A stretch of DNA of 64,000 bases from Flavobacterium aquicola (lineage in GTDB: Bacteria; Bacteroidota; Bacteroidia; Flavobacteriales; Flavobacteriaceae). The stretch covers positions 1 through 64,000 of the forward strand of contig NZ_QUNI01000002.1 of NCBI RefSeq assembly GCF_003385115.1, read 5' to 3'. The number at the start of each line of letters is the position of its first letter. The stretch's first letter is position 1. Below, piece after piece: positions 51,154-59,901 of this stretch. The position numbers and the translations under genes are program-made. Under the pieces are notes generated by a model, which saw nothing but the letters and a program-made list of their open reading frames with translations, searched no databases and was not told the origin of the DNA.

Positions 51154-52338
51154 ATGAAAAAAATTACTTATATAATTACATTTTTTATTCTGCTAACCTC
51201 CTGTGGAGTAAAACAAACTCAAAATAATGTAACTTCTGGAAATTATGATACTGCAATTGATATTGCCATTTCTAATTTACGAACTAATAAAGACAAAAAA
51301 AGCAAGCAAGAGTATATCTATTTGCTCGAAGAGGCTTTCGCCAAAGCTAAAGAGAGAGATTTAAACACTGTCAGTTTTTTAAGCAAAGAAAATAATCCAA
51401 ACGATTTAGAGAAAATCTACAATACTTATTTGGCTTTAAATGACCGTCAAGAGAGAATAAAACCATTGCTTCCGCTAAAGTTAATCAAAGAAGGACGAAA
51501 TGCCATTTTCCCATTCGATGATTATACTAGCCAAATCATTAACAGCAAAAAAGCTTTATCTAATCACTTGTACACTAATGCAAAAGCTTTGATGCTGACT
51601 AAAAACAAAATGAATTACCGCAGAGTTTATGATGATTTAATCCATTTAGACAAAATAAATCATAACTACAAGGATATTGCAGACATGATGGATGAAGCTC
51701 AGTCTAAAGGAACTGATTATGTAATTGTAAACACTCTAAATGAAACCGGCATGATTATTCCTGCTCAGCTGCAGGATGATTTATTGGATTTCAAAAGCTA
51801 TAACCTAAATGATAAATGGACGATTTATCATAGTGAAAAACAAAAAGACTTCACTTATGATTACCGCATGGTTATAAACTTCAGATCAATCTTAATTTCA
51901 CCTGAACAAATAAAAGAAAGAGAATTTACAAAAGAGCGTCAGGTCGTTAATGGAAAAAGAAAGCAGCTTGATGCCAATGGAAAAATTGCTTTGGACAAGG
52001 ATGGAAAACCAATAATGATCGACAACATGATCACTGCATTTGTAAAAATAAACGAAGTCAGACAATTCAAATCGTGCCAGATAACAGCCAAAGTGGATTA
52101 CTTTAACAGTAAAACCAAACAATCGCTAGGATCATTCCCAATAAGCAGTGAATTTGTTTTTGAAAATATTTATGCATCGTACAAAGGTGATACTCGTGCC
52201 GCTGATGATGGTTACAGCCAAAATTTTTATAACAAAGCCATACCTTTCCCAACCAGTGAACAGATGATTTATGATACTGGCGAAAATTTAAAAGCTAAAA
52301 TCAATGGGGTTATTACTGAGAATCCGTTTAAAAAATAA
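51154..52338 (+). CDS. Lipoprotein of unknown function
   Basis: A 394-residue protein with a lipobox (ILLTSCG). The first half is helical with tetratricopeptide-like spacing (GNYDTAIDIAISNLRTNKD, YIYLLEEAFAKAKERD, then NKMNYRRVYDDLIHLDKINHNY). The second half is beta-rich with CQITAKVDYFNSKTKQSLG. It resembles a conserved Flavobacteria lipoprotein with no assigned role. Single gene. Confidence 0.7.
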   Translation: MKKITYIITFFILLTSCGVKQTQNNVTSGNYDTAIDIAISNLRTNKDKKSKQEYIYLLEEAFAKAKERDLNTVSFLSKENNPNDLEKIYNTYLALNDRQERIKPLLPLKLIKEGRNAIFPFDDYTSQIINSKKALSNHLYTNAKALMLTKNKMNYRRVYDDLIHLDKINHNYKDIADMMDEAQSKGTDYVIVNTLNETGMIIPAQLQDDLLDFKSYNLNDKWTIYHSEKQKDFTYDYRMVINFRSILISPEQIKEREFTKERQVVNGKRKQLDANGKIALDKDGKPIMIDNMITAFVKINEVRQFKSCQITAKVDYFNSKTKQSLGSFPISSEFVFENIYASYKGDTRAADDGYSQNFYNKAIPFPTSEQMIYDTGENLKAKINGVITENPFKK

Positions 52339-52352
52339 ACCGTTGAATTACA

Positions 52353-52389
52353 AAGAAAAAGGAACTCCAGATACGAGTTGCTTTTTCTT
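52353..52389. terminator. Hairpin terminator between convergent genes
   Basis: AAGAAAAAG (52353-52361) pairs with CTTTTTCTT (52381-52389), with an inner ACTC/GAGT. Confidence 0.75.
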
Positions 52390-52416
52390 ATTTATACCGA
52401 TAAAGTTTTTTTTTAA

Positions 52417-53592
52417 TCACAGAATCAGCAGCGGCGCAATTATACCAAAACTAAGCTGTCCTGTTGATCCGTTTTTTACTCCAAAATTATCTTGCGCATA
52501 AGCAGAATAATTGTTTCTTTTCGCAACATAACCTGCGTAAAACTTTATGTTTATATCCGAAAATGGAGAGTATTCAACTGTTGGAATAATACCATACGTA
52601 GTCACCATAAGATTATTTTCACTTGAATTGGAAGTACCTTTCCAATACGCATTATCATTCATTAATGTAAGCAGCAGATTCAGTTTTGGACGCACCATAT
52701 ACTCTGCTCTGATCCAGTTTTCAACATAAGAAACTTTTTCTGCTGCATAAGGATATTTACTTTTTATAATATTAGTAACCACGCATTTTTGATCCAAATC
52801 CTCTTTGCTATATTGGAAATCATAATACAGGACTAATTTATTATTTTTGTATTTATTCCCAAGAGAAATAAAATTTCTACCAGCGTTGTCAGCATCTATA
52901 AAATGACTGTAACTGTAGGTTGTCTCTAATTTTCCTTCAAAAAAACTGCCTTTCCAATTCCCTACTGCTGCCAAAGGTGTTTCTGTCGCAGTAATTCCGG
53001 GAGGTGCTGTAGTTCCATATTGATCCTGAAACGTTTTGGTCCTGGAATTAAGCAGCTGAAAATTGAACTTATTTTTATGATCATCTAACGCATAAGAAAG
53101 TGAAGCTCCTACCAAAAAATTTTCATTGTAATTATTAATCGTATTATAAGATAAAATCTCTATTGGATTCATCAGCAGTTCATAACCGCCCCAATCGCCT
53201 ATCATTTTCCCAGCACTCAGTTTGGTTTGCGAGTCTAAATCAAAAGTCAAATAAGCCATATCCACCGAACGGTTGACATTGTCAATCGTGTTGGTTTCGG
53301 CAGTTTTGGTATATCGGTTACGGAATCTAAAGAATATTTTCTCATGGATTTTTCCTTTTACTTCCAATCGTAACTGATTCATAGAAAAAAGGGAATTCGT
53401 ATGACTGCCATCCAAAAAATAATTATCAAAAGCCATACGGGTATTAAAGATAACATCTACGTCTTTTAATAAAGATACTTTGGAAGCTGGAATCAAAGGC
53501 TGATAGATTGGATTTGTTTCTTGGATTTGTTTTTGTCCAAAAGAAATGACTGGCAGCAAAACTAATATCCAGTACTTGAAAGACTGTTTCAT
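52417..53592 (-). CDS. Porin-like outer-membrane protein
   Basis: A 391-residue protein with a signal peptide (ending VISFGQ) and regularly alternating beta-strands (about 16) separated by short polar turns, as in phosphate-selective porin O/P-like families. MAYLTFDLDSQTKLSAGKMIGDWGGYEL is a typical inner strand pair. The start at 53592 is chosen for the signal peptide. It lies 50 bases downstream of the carbonic anhydrase gene, so the two may be co-transcribed. Confidence 0.78.
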   Translation of the reverse strand: MKQSFKYWILVLLPVISFGQKQIQETNPIYQPLIPASKVSLLKDVDVIFNTRMAFDNYFLDGSHTNSLFSMNQLRLEVKGKIHEKIFFRFRNRYTKTAETNTIDNVNRSVDMAYLTFDLDSQTKLSAGKMIGDWGGYELLMNPIEILSYNTINNYNENFLVGASLSYALDDHKNKFNFQLLNSRTKTFQDQYGTTAPPGITATETPLAAVGNWKGSFFEGKLETTYSYSHFIDADNAGRNFISLGNKYKNNKLVLYYDFQYSKEDLDQKCVVTNIIKSKYPYAAEKVSYVENWIRAEYMVRPKLNLLLTLMNDNAYWKGTSNSSENNLMVTTYGIIPTVEYSPFSDINIKFYAGYVAKRNNYSAYAQDNFGVKNGSTGQLSFGIIAPLLIL

Positions 53593-53642
53593 TATGTGGT
53601 ATTTTGACAATTCTAAAATTCAATTATTTTTCAACAAACAGA

Positions 53643-54311
53643 CTATTTTTTGATTTCGGAATCAAAAGTTACCTTACCATTTTCAATATCATATACCGCC
53701 CCAATAATTGTAATTTTCTTTTGATGATAGCTTTCCTTTAAAATTGGTTCAGCCTTTTTCAAAAACTCAACACCATGTTGCACATTGGCATTTACAGCAT
53801 TATCGATGGATAATTTATCTTCTTTCACAAGCTCATTTTCTTCTTTCTCACTTTCGATATATTCCACTATTTTTTTGATATGATCCTCGTGGTTATAATT
53901 CCCTTTTGAATCAATAAAAGCCTTAATCGCTCCACAACCTTTATGCCCCATCACGACAATCAATTTACAGTCTAAATGCTCTACGGCATACTCTATGCTT
54001 CCCAATTCGTAATCCCCAATAACATTTCCAGCAGTTCTAATCGAGAAAATATCGCCTAGACCTTGATCAAAGACAAGTTCTGCCGGCACTCTGGAATCCG
54101 AACAGCTCACTACAACAGCAAACGGATGCTGTCCTGCTTTTAGTTCTCTTAATCTTTCGAGTGTTTCATCAGGATGCATCGGTTTTCCCGAGACAAATCT
54201 TTTATTACCTTCTTCAAGTTTTTGCAACGGAGATAAATTAGTGTTTTCAGTGTGATTACAAGCAGATAATACGCTTATAAATAGTAGATAAAGCAGTACT
54301 TTTTTTAACAT
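53643..54311 (-). CDS. Periplasmic lipoprotein beta-carbonic anhydrase
   Basis: A 222-residue enzyme interconverting CO2 and bicarbonate. A signal with lipobox (LLFISVLSAC) is followed by a beta-class domain with zinc ligands in VVSCSDSRVPAEL (Cys, Asp-Arg pair) and MGHKGCGAI (His and Cys). The exported form is unusual compared with the common cytosolic enzyme. The neighbouring porin may admit bicarbonate or anions, which is inference from position. Confidence 0.92.
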   Translation of the reverse strand: MLKKVLLYLLFISVLSACNHTENTNLSPLQKLEEGNKRFVSGKPMHPDETLERLRELKAGQHPFAVVVSCSDSRVPAELVFDQGLGDIFSIRTAGNVIGDYELGSIEYAVEHLDCKLIVVMGHKGCGAIKAFIDSKGNYNHEDHIKKIVEYIESEKEENELVKEDKLSIDNAVNANVQHGVEFLKKAEPILKESYHQKKITIIGAVYDIENGKVTFDSEIKK

Positions 54312-54504
54312 GATGTTTCTTTTACAATAAATTTAAGTCAATCCTAAAACTTGAACCAACTTATTCTTCTCAATGAGAAGGCAAATTTAAAAACATCAAT
54401 TCGGGCAAATATTGATATTTATCATATTTGACGGATTAATTTCATGTGAAATTTTGTAGAAAAAAAAGAGATTTTGCTCTTTTTTTAAGATTAATGCATC
54501 ACAA

Positions 54505-54547
54505 AAAAGAAACAGCCTCACTAAAGTTTAGCGAAGCTGTTTCTTTT
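54505..54547. terminator. Terminator of the gene at 54568
   Basis: AAAAGAAACAGC (54505-54516) pairs with GCTGTTTCTTTT (54536-54547), about 20 bases past the - strand stop. Confidence 0.85.
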
Positions 54548-54567
54548 ATAATACCACAAAAATTAAG

Positions 54568-54999
54568 TCAATACATTTCAGGTGTCAAAACCACTTTAAA
54601 AAGCATTTTTTGATTATTATCTCTGTAAATATAGGCCACTGTAGTATTGTTGCTTCTAAAAGCTTCCAGACTTGGGTTTGTTTTCGAACTGCTTAAAATT
54701 TCCTTTTCTACCGATGTTTTTAGTGCTTTAACATCAATATTTTCTTTTAGAACACGAACTAAGATAAAATCATACTGCACCGTATTATCAGGCAACAAAT
54801 TGACGCTTTCCATACGAATATCATCGCTGATCATCATTGGACAAGCATTGTTATAATTAGCTACTAATGGAGCAATTTCATTTCCTACCATTTTATTTTT
54901 AAAGTAAAAATGCTGCGCAAAAAATATTAGAGCAATAACAAAAACGATTTTAATTACTTTTCGAATGAGTATTCTTTTTTTCCTTTTCTTATCTTCCAT
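54568..54999 (-). CDS. Small membrane-anchored protein of unknown function
   Basis: A 143-residue protein with a basic N-terminus (EDKKRKKRILIRKVIK), one transmembrane segment (about 14-26) and an exported domain. The latter has NNACPMMISDDIRMESVNLLPDN and a helix-to-strand ending KMLFKVVLTPEMY. Such single-pass proteins are common in Flavobacteria and unassigned. Single gene. Confidence 0.65.
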   Translation of the reverse strand: MEDKKRKKRILIRKVIKIVFVIALIFFAQHFYFKNKMVGNEIAPLVANYNNACPMMISDDIRMESVNLLPDNTVQYDFILVRVLKENIDVKALKTSVEKEILSSSKTNPSLEAFRSNNTTVAYIYRDNNQKMLFKVVLTPEMY

Positions 55000-55354
55000 T
55001 TTTTATGTGCGGTGTTTTTACGAATTTACTTTTAAAACACCAATGATTAGTCTGTTTCAGTAAAATTTAGAAAACCCAAATCAGCGATTAGTAACCTACA
55101 GAATATTATTGATGATCAAAACTTCTTTCTTTCGTTTCCAAATATACCAAATATCACTAACAAATTTTAAACGAACATAGTTTCCATATTCATTGTGACA
55201 AAATTTTAAAAAAATAAAACTTTCCCAAAAAAGAAAAAACATAGTCTGAAATACAGTTTTTTAAATTATTTTTTCTTTTTATTACAAAAACTATTCTATT
55301 TGTTAAAAATTTGACTTTTACAAAAAAATCAGCCAGCTGTTAAAAAATTAATCG
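55000..55354. other. 355 bp AT-rich region upstream of the arginine cluster
   Basis: Mostly A/T runs, with no ORF, repeat or hairpin that I can support. It ends at the promoter of the cluster leader. Confidence 0.4.
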
Positions 55355-55362
55355 TACTTTTG
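55355..55362 (+). promoter_or_regulatory. Promoter -7 box of the arginine cluster leader
   Basis: TACTTTTG fits TAnnTTTG and is followed by CACC, as in many Bacteroidetes promoters. The -33 region is weak. Transcription would begin very close to the ATG at 55368, so the leader peptide would have almost no 5' untranslated region. Confidence 0.55.
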
Positions 55363-55367
55363 CACCA

Positions 55368-55448
55368 ATGAAAAAAATAGAAACATATAAAACAGTTATC
55401 TCTCGGATAATAACACTTAGGACTTCTCCCGAAGTACGGATGCTATAG
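55368..55448 (+). CDS. Candidate leader peptide of the arginine cluster
   Basis: A 26-codon ORF reads MKKIETYKTVISRIITLRT then SPEVRML before TAG. It has three Arg codons (CGG, AGG, CGG) clustered in its second half, uncommon in this AT-rich genome, and is overlapped by two small hairpins. It lies about 240 bases before the first gene of the cluster. This is the layout of a ribosome-mediated attenuator sensing arginyl-tRNA, but no terminator-antiterminator pair is obvious. An unrelated structured RNA or small protein is possible. Confidence 0.4.
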   Translation: MKKIETYKTVISRIITLRTSPEVRML

Positions 55449-55459
55449 TTATAGCCTCC
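55422..55459 (+). promoter_or_regulatory. Tandem hairpins at the end of the leader ORF
   Basis: Hairpin 1: ACTTC-TCCC-GAAGT (55422-55435). Hairpin 2: GGA/TCC outer pairs around GCTATA-GT-TATAGC (55438-55459), which contains the leader stop codon. Translation of the leader would disrupt both. Confidence 0.45.
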
Positions 55460-55690
55460 ATTGTGAAATCGTATTATATCATTCATTTCTTATTTTTATC
55501 GTTTTGAAATTATTTCCATTTTTATTTGGATTAATACATCCAAAAGAAATCACCAAACAAATTTTATCTCTCTGTAATTCAATTATTTGGATTGCCATTT
55601 CTTGTAATTGCTTTATATTTGGCATTGCAGAAAATGAGCAGACCAAACTCTGTTACAGCACATTTTTTAACCTAAAATATAATTCTTGAA

Positions 55691-56320
55691 ATGAATATTT
55701 CTATTGTAGTAACTCAGGAAGAACATTATAAGTATGCGCAGGAAATATGCGATACGATAGAATCGTCTGCCCTGCTGAGAGGTACTGGAATTGCCAAAAG
55801 AACGCCGGAATACATCATAAAAAAGATGGAAAAAGGTGATGCTGTGATTGCACTTAACAACGAGATTTTTGCCGGTTTCTGCTATATCGAAAGCTGGCAG
55901 CACGGTCAGTTTGTAGCTCACTCTGGTTTAATTGTACATCCAGATTACAGAAATTTGGGATTGGCCAAAAAAATCAAATCGTTTGTATTTGACTATTCGC
56001 TAAAAAAATACCCTGAAGCCAAAGTTTTCGGAATCACAACTGGTCTTGCAGTAATGAAAATCAATTCGGACTTAGGATACAAACCAGTTCCATTTTCGGA
56101 ATTGACTAATGATCCTAGTTTTTGGAAAGGCTGTCAAACCTGTACCAACTTTGAAATCTTGAAAAGTAAAGATTACAAAATGTGTCTGTGTACCGGAATG
56201 CTTTACGATCCGAAGGAAAAACCTAAAGATCCGCCAAAACATCCATACAACGTAAGAATCTGGAATCGTTTGAAAGAAATTAAACAAGCGCTTTTTTTAA
56301 AAAAAGAAACCAAAAGTTAA
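55691..56320 (+). CDS. GNAT-family acyltransferase of the arginine cluster
   Basis: A 209-residue protein with an acyl-CoA-binding GNAT core (AVIALNNEIFAGFCYIESW, HSGLIVHPDYRNLGLAKKIKSFVFDY) and a C-terminal extension with Cys-rich WKGCQTCTNF and MCLCTGMLYDP. It heads the cluster 50 bases before argG. No other N-acylglutamate synthase (ArgA, ArgJ) is present here, so it is the best candidate for the first step, acylation of glutamate. Confidence 0.8.
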   Translation: MNISIVVTQEEHYKYAQEICDTIESSALLRGTGIAKRTPEYIIKKMEKGDAVIALNNEIFAGFCYIESWQHGQFVAHSGLIVHPDYRNLGLAKKIKSFVFDYSLKKYPEAKVFGITTGLAVMKINSDLGYKPVPFSELTNDPSFWKGCQTCTNFEILKSKDYKMCLCTGMLYDPKEKPKDPPKHPYNVRIWNRLKEIKQALFLKKETKS

Positions 56321-56370
56321 AAATATAATTATCAAATCGGAGCTTTTCAAACTCCACAAAACAATATAAA

Positions 56371-57570
56371 ATGGGAAGTAAAAAAGTAGTATTAGCTTAT
56401 AGCGGAGGATTGGACACATCATATTGTCTTAAATATTTGAAAAATGAAAAAGGATATGAAGTTCATACTGTATTGATCAACACTGGCGGTTTTGACGATG
56501 CTGAATTAAAAGCAATCGAAGACAGAGCTTATGAACTAGGAAGTGCAAAACACGCTAACTTGACTATCCTTGATAAATATTACGACAAAGCTATCAAATA
56601 TTTGATTTATGGTAATGTATTAAAAAATAATACTTACCCATTATCAGTAAGTGCTGAAAGAGTTTTTCAGGCAATCGAAGCTATAAAATATGCCAAATCT
56701 GTTGGCGCAACTGCTATTGCACACGGAAGCACTGGTGCTGGAAATGACCAAATTCGTTTTGACTTGATTTTCCAAACCATCGCTCCTGAAATCGAAATTA
56801 TTACTCCTATCCGTGACTTGAAATTATCTCGTCAGGAAGAAGTTGATTATTTAGCAAAAAATGGTGTTCATTATTCTTGGGAAAAAGCACAATACTCTAT
56901 CAACAAAGGATTGTGGGGAACTAGTGTTGGAGGAAAAGAAACATTAACTTCAGGACAGCCGTTGCCTAGCGAAGCTTACCCATCTCAATTACAAAAAACT
57001 GGCGAAGAGAAAGTAACTTTAGAATTCAAAAAAGGGGAACTAGTTGCTGTAAATGGTGTTGCTGACAAACCTTCAAACAACATTGTTACTTTAGAAAAAC
57101 TAGCCAATGCTTACGCAATTGGAAGAGATATCCACGTTGGTGATACCATTATCGGAATTAAAGGAAGAGTTGGTTTTGAAGCAGCTGCGCCGCTAATCAT
57201 CATCAAAGCACACCATTTATTAGAGAAACACACTCTAGGAAAATGGCAGCAATATTGGAAAGAACAGCTAGGAAACTGGTACGGAATGCTTTTTCACGAA
57301 GGCCAGTTTTTGGATCCTGTCATGAGAAACATCGAAACCTTCCTTGAAGACACTCAAAAAACAGTAAACGGAACGGTAACTGTTTCGTTGAAACCATACC
57401 ATTTCTCATTGGATGGAATCGAGTCTGCTAATGATTTAATGAACACTGGTTTTGGACAATACGGAGAAATGAACAATGCCTGGACATCTGACGATGCGAA
57501 AGGATTTATTAAAATTTTAGGTAACGCACAGAATATATTTTCATCTGTAAACAATGAAAGCTATGATTAA
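56371..57570 (+). CDS. argG: Argininosuccinate synthase
   Basis: A 399-residue enzyme joining citrulline and aspartate with ATP. The N-terminus has the PP-loop VLAYSGGLDTSYCLKYLK; HGSTGAGNDQIRFDL and the NKGLWGTSVGGKETL citrulline/aspartate region follow. Length is normal. The last codons overlap the start of argC. Confidence 0.95.
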   Translation: MGSKKVVLAYSGGLDTSYCLKYLKNEKGYEVHTVLINTGGFDDAELKAIEDRAYELGSAKHANLTILDKYYDKAIKYLIYGNVLKNNTYPLSVSAERVFQAIEAIKYAKSVGATAIAHGSTGAGNDQIRFDLIFQTIAPEIEIITPIRDLKLSRQEEVDYLAKNGVHYSWEKAQYSINKGLWGTSVGGKETLTSGQPLPSEAYPSQLQKTGEEKVTLEFKKGELVAVNGVADKPSNNIVTLEKLANAYAIGRDIHVGDTIIGIKGRVGFEAAAPLIIIKAHHLLEKHTLGKWQQYWKEQLGNWYGMLFHEGQFLDPVMRNIETFLEDTQKTVNGTVTVSLKPYHFSLDGIESANDLMNTGFGQYGEMNNAWTSDDAKGFIKILGNAQNIFSSVNNESYD

Positions 57571-58540
57571 TGTTGGAATAATAGGCGGATCAGGTTATAC
57601 GGCTGGAGAATTAATCAGAATACTGATGTTTCATCCAAATGCCAAACTTGATTTTGTTTACAGCACCACCAATGCAGGAAAACCGCTTTCAGTAGCGCAT
57701 CACGATTTGCTTGGCGATATCGAAATGAATTTCACCGACAAAGTAAATCCTGATGTAAACGTATTATTTCTGTGTTTAGGACATGGAAAATCTAAAACCT
57801 TTTTGACCGAAAACCAATTTGCCAGCCATACTAAAATTATTGATTTAGGAAATGATTTCAGATTGAACAAAGACGAAGTTTTTGACGGAAAAAAATTCAT
57901 TTACGGCTTACCGGAATTAAACAAACCAGCGATTAAAAACGCTCAGTTTATTGCGAATCCTGGATGCTTTGCAACCGCAATTCAATTGGCTTTATTACCA
58001 TTGGCGGAAGCCAAATTATTGAACAGCGACGTTCATATCAACGCTACAACTGGAAGCACAGGTGCTGGAGTTAGCCTTTCAGAAACCTCACATTTTAGCT
58101 GGAGAAACAACAATATGTCGCATTACAAAGCTTTCGAACACCAACATTTGGGCGAGATTTCAGAAAGTCTGCACCAATTGCAGGCTGATTATAAAAACGA
58201 ACTGCTCTTCATTCCGAACAGAGGGGATTTCCCAAGAGGAATTTTTGCAACATTATACACCACTTGCGAAGAAAGTCTGGAAGATATTGTTGCCAAATAT
58301 GAAGCATTTTATCAAAATCAGCCTTTTGTAACCGTTACCACAACTGGCATCAACATGAAACAGGTGGTTCAAACAAATAAATGTATCATTAGTTTAGTCA
58401 AAAAAGGGAACCGGATTTTGATCACTTCGGTGATCGATAATTTAGTCAAAGGCGCTTCGGGGCAAGCCATCCAAAACATGAATTTAATGTTTGGATTGGA
58501 AGAAACCACAGGACTGCATTTGAAACCATCTGGATTTTAA
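57563..58540 (+). CDS. argC: N-acyl-gamma-glutamyl-phosphate reductase
   Basis: A 325-residue NADPH-dependent reductase. GIIGGSGYTAGELIRIL is the cofactor-binding start, catalytic Cys lies in ANPGCFATAIQL, and FIPNRGDFPRGI and VKGASGQAIQNMNLMFGL close the protein. I chose the ATG at 57563 (MINVGIIG), overlapping argG by 8 bases; one three codons earlier is possible. The acyl group may be succinyl rather than acetyl (see argF'). Confidence 0.95.
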   Translation: MINVGIIGGSGYTAGELIRILMFHPNAKLDFVYSTTNAGKPLSVAHHDLLGDIEMNFTDKVNPDVNVLFLCLGHGKSKTFLTENQFASHTKIIDLGNDFRLNKDEVFDGKKFIYGLPELNKPAIKNAQFIANPGCFATAIQLALLPLAEAKLLNSDVHINATTGSTGAGVSLSETSHFSWRNNNMSHYKAFEHQHLGEISESLHQLQADYKNELLFIPNRGDFPRGIFATLYTTCEESLEDIVAKYEAFYQNQPFVTVTTTGINMKQVVQTNKCIISLVKKGNRILITSVIDNLVKGASGQAIQNMNLMFGLEETTGLHLKPSGF

Positions 58541-58547
58541 TAATTAA

Positions 58548-58611
58548 GTTGATGGTTGTCGGTTGATAGTTGATTGAAAAATACTATAACCGACAACCAG
58601 CAACAATCAAC
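58548..58611. repeat. Inverted repeat between argC and argD
   Basis: GGTTGTCGGTT (58554-58564) pairs with AACCGACAACC (58588-58598), plus an outer GTTGAT/ATCAAC. The arms are built of the word GTTGTCGGTTG. Confidence 0.75.
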
Positions 58612-58628
58612 CAAAAACTAAAAAGAAA

Positions 58629-59765
58629 ATGAACTTATTTGACGTTTACCCATTATACCCTATTACTCCTGTAAAAGCTTTAGACTGCACGATTACAGAT
58701 GATAAAGGAATTGAATATTTAGATTTATACTCTGGTCACGGAGTAATTTCAATCGGACATACACATCCTGATTATGTTGCGAAAATAAAAGAACAATTGG
58801 ATAATTTGAATTTCTATTCGAATGCGATTCAGAATCCATTACAAGTAGAATTAGCCGAGAAACTAGGTAAAGCATCTGGTTTGACAGATTTCAGCTTATT
58901 TCTTTGCAGTTCTGGTGCTGAAGCCAATGAAAATGCTTTGAAAGTAGCTTCTTTTCATACTAATAAATCAAGAGTCGTTGCTTTTCATAATTCATTCCAC
59001 GGAAGAACTTCTGCTGCTGTTGCGGTTACGGATAACAAAAAAATTGTTGCTCCAATTAATGCGCAACAGGTTGTTACATTTTTGCCTTTGAATCAAATTG
59101 ATTTGGTCGAAGCAGAACTAAAAAAAGGTGATGTCTGCGCTGTGATTATTGAAGGAATTCAAGGTGTGGGTGGTTTAGACCAAGGTACAGCTGAGTTCTT
59201 TCAAGCATTAGAGAAAGTTTGTAAAGCCTATGATGTAGTTTTAATTTTAGACGAAGTACAGTCAGGATATGGAAGAAGCGGGAAGTTTTTTGCTTTTCAG
59301 CACCACGGAATCAATGCCGATATTATCACGACTGCAAAAGGAATGGGGAATGGTTTCCCGATTGGCGGGGTTTTAATTTCACCTAAATTCAAAGCAAGTC
59401 ACGGTTTATTGGGAACCACTTTTGGCGGAAGTCATTTGGCTTGTGCAGCAGGAATTGCAGTTTTGGATGTAATCGAAAAAGAAAACTTAATAGCAAACAC
59501 CAATAAAGTATCTGACTATTTCATGGAGGCGATCAAACAAGTTCCTGAAATTATCAAAGTGAAAGGAAAAGGACTAATGCTGGGAGTTGAATTTGACTTT
59601 GATGTGAGTGCTTTAAGAAAAAAACTGATTATTGAAAAATACATTTTCACTGGGGGAGCCAACAATAAAAACTTATTGAGAATTCTTCCGCCATTGACGA
59701 TTACAACTGAAGCTATTGATACTTTTATTATTGCTTTAAAAGAATCATTAGCTGAACTGAAATAG
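58629..59765 (+). CDS. argD: N-acylornithine aminotransferase
   Basis: A 378-residue class III PLP aminotransferase: LDLYSGHGVISIGHTHP, SSGAEANENALK, FHNSFHGRTSAAVAVT, LILDEVQSGYGRSGKFFAFQH, and PLP Lys in TTAKGMGNGFPIGG. It converts N-acylglutamate semialdehyde to N-acylornithine. Confidence 0.94.
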   Translation: MNLFDVYPLYPITPVKALDCTITDDKGIEYLDLYSGHGVISIGHTHPDYVAKIKEQLDNLNFYSNAIQNPLQVELAEKLGKASGLTDFSLFLCSSGAEANENALKVASFHTNKSRVVAFHNSFHGRTSAAVAVTDNKKIVAPINAQQVVTFLPLNQIDLVEAELKKGDVCAVIIEGIQGVGGLDQGTAEFFQALEKVCKAYDVVLILDEVQSGYGRSGKFFAFQHHGINADIITTAKGMGNGFPIGGVLISPKFKASHGLLGTTFGGSHLACAAGIAVLDVIEKENLIANTNKVSDYFMEAIKQVPEIIKVKGKGLMLGVEFDFDVSALRKKLIIEKYIFTGGANNKNLLRILPPLTITTEAIDTFIIALKESLAELK

Positions 59766-59767
59766 TA

Positions 59768-59877
59768 AGCTGCGTGAGGGATAGCAGTGGAGCTCTTTTT
59801 ATAATTAGCGATTTTTTTCGCTAATTATAAAAAAACGGGAACGAATAGCCCGACCCGCTTTTTCTGCGGGTCACGCC
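59768..59877. repeat. Two-hairpin dispersed element between argD and proA
   Basis: An outer stem GCGTGA (59772-59777)/TCACGC (59871-59876) encloses a long AT hairpin (TTTTTATAATTAGCGA/TCGCTAATTATAAAAA, 59796-59833) and a GC hairpin GACCCGC/GCGGGTC (59852-59872). The flanks TGAGGGATAG and GAATAGCCCGACCCGC look like an element repeated in Flavobacterium genomes. Confidence 0.8.
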
Positions 59878-59901
59878 CAAAAATTAACTAACCAAAAAAC
59901 A

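Noticed and set aside
55504..55689. A 61-residue ORF between the leader and the GNAT gene
   Set aside because: TTG start, no ATG, low-complexity AT-rich DNA and no family character; probably untranslated leader.
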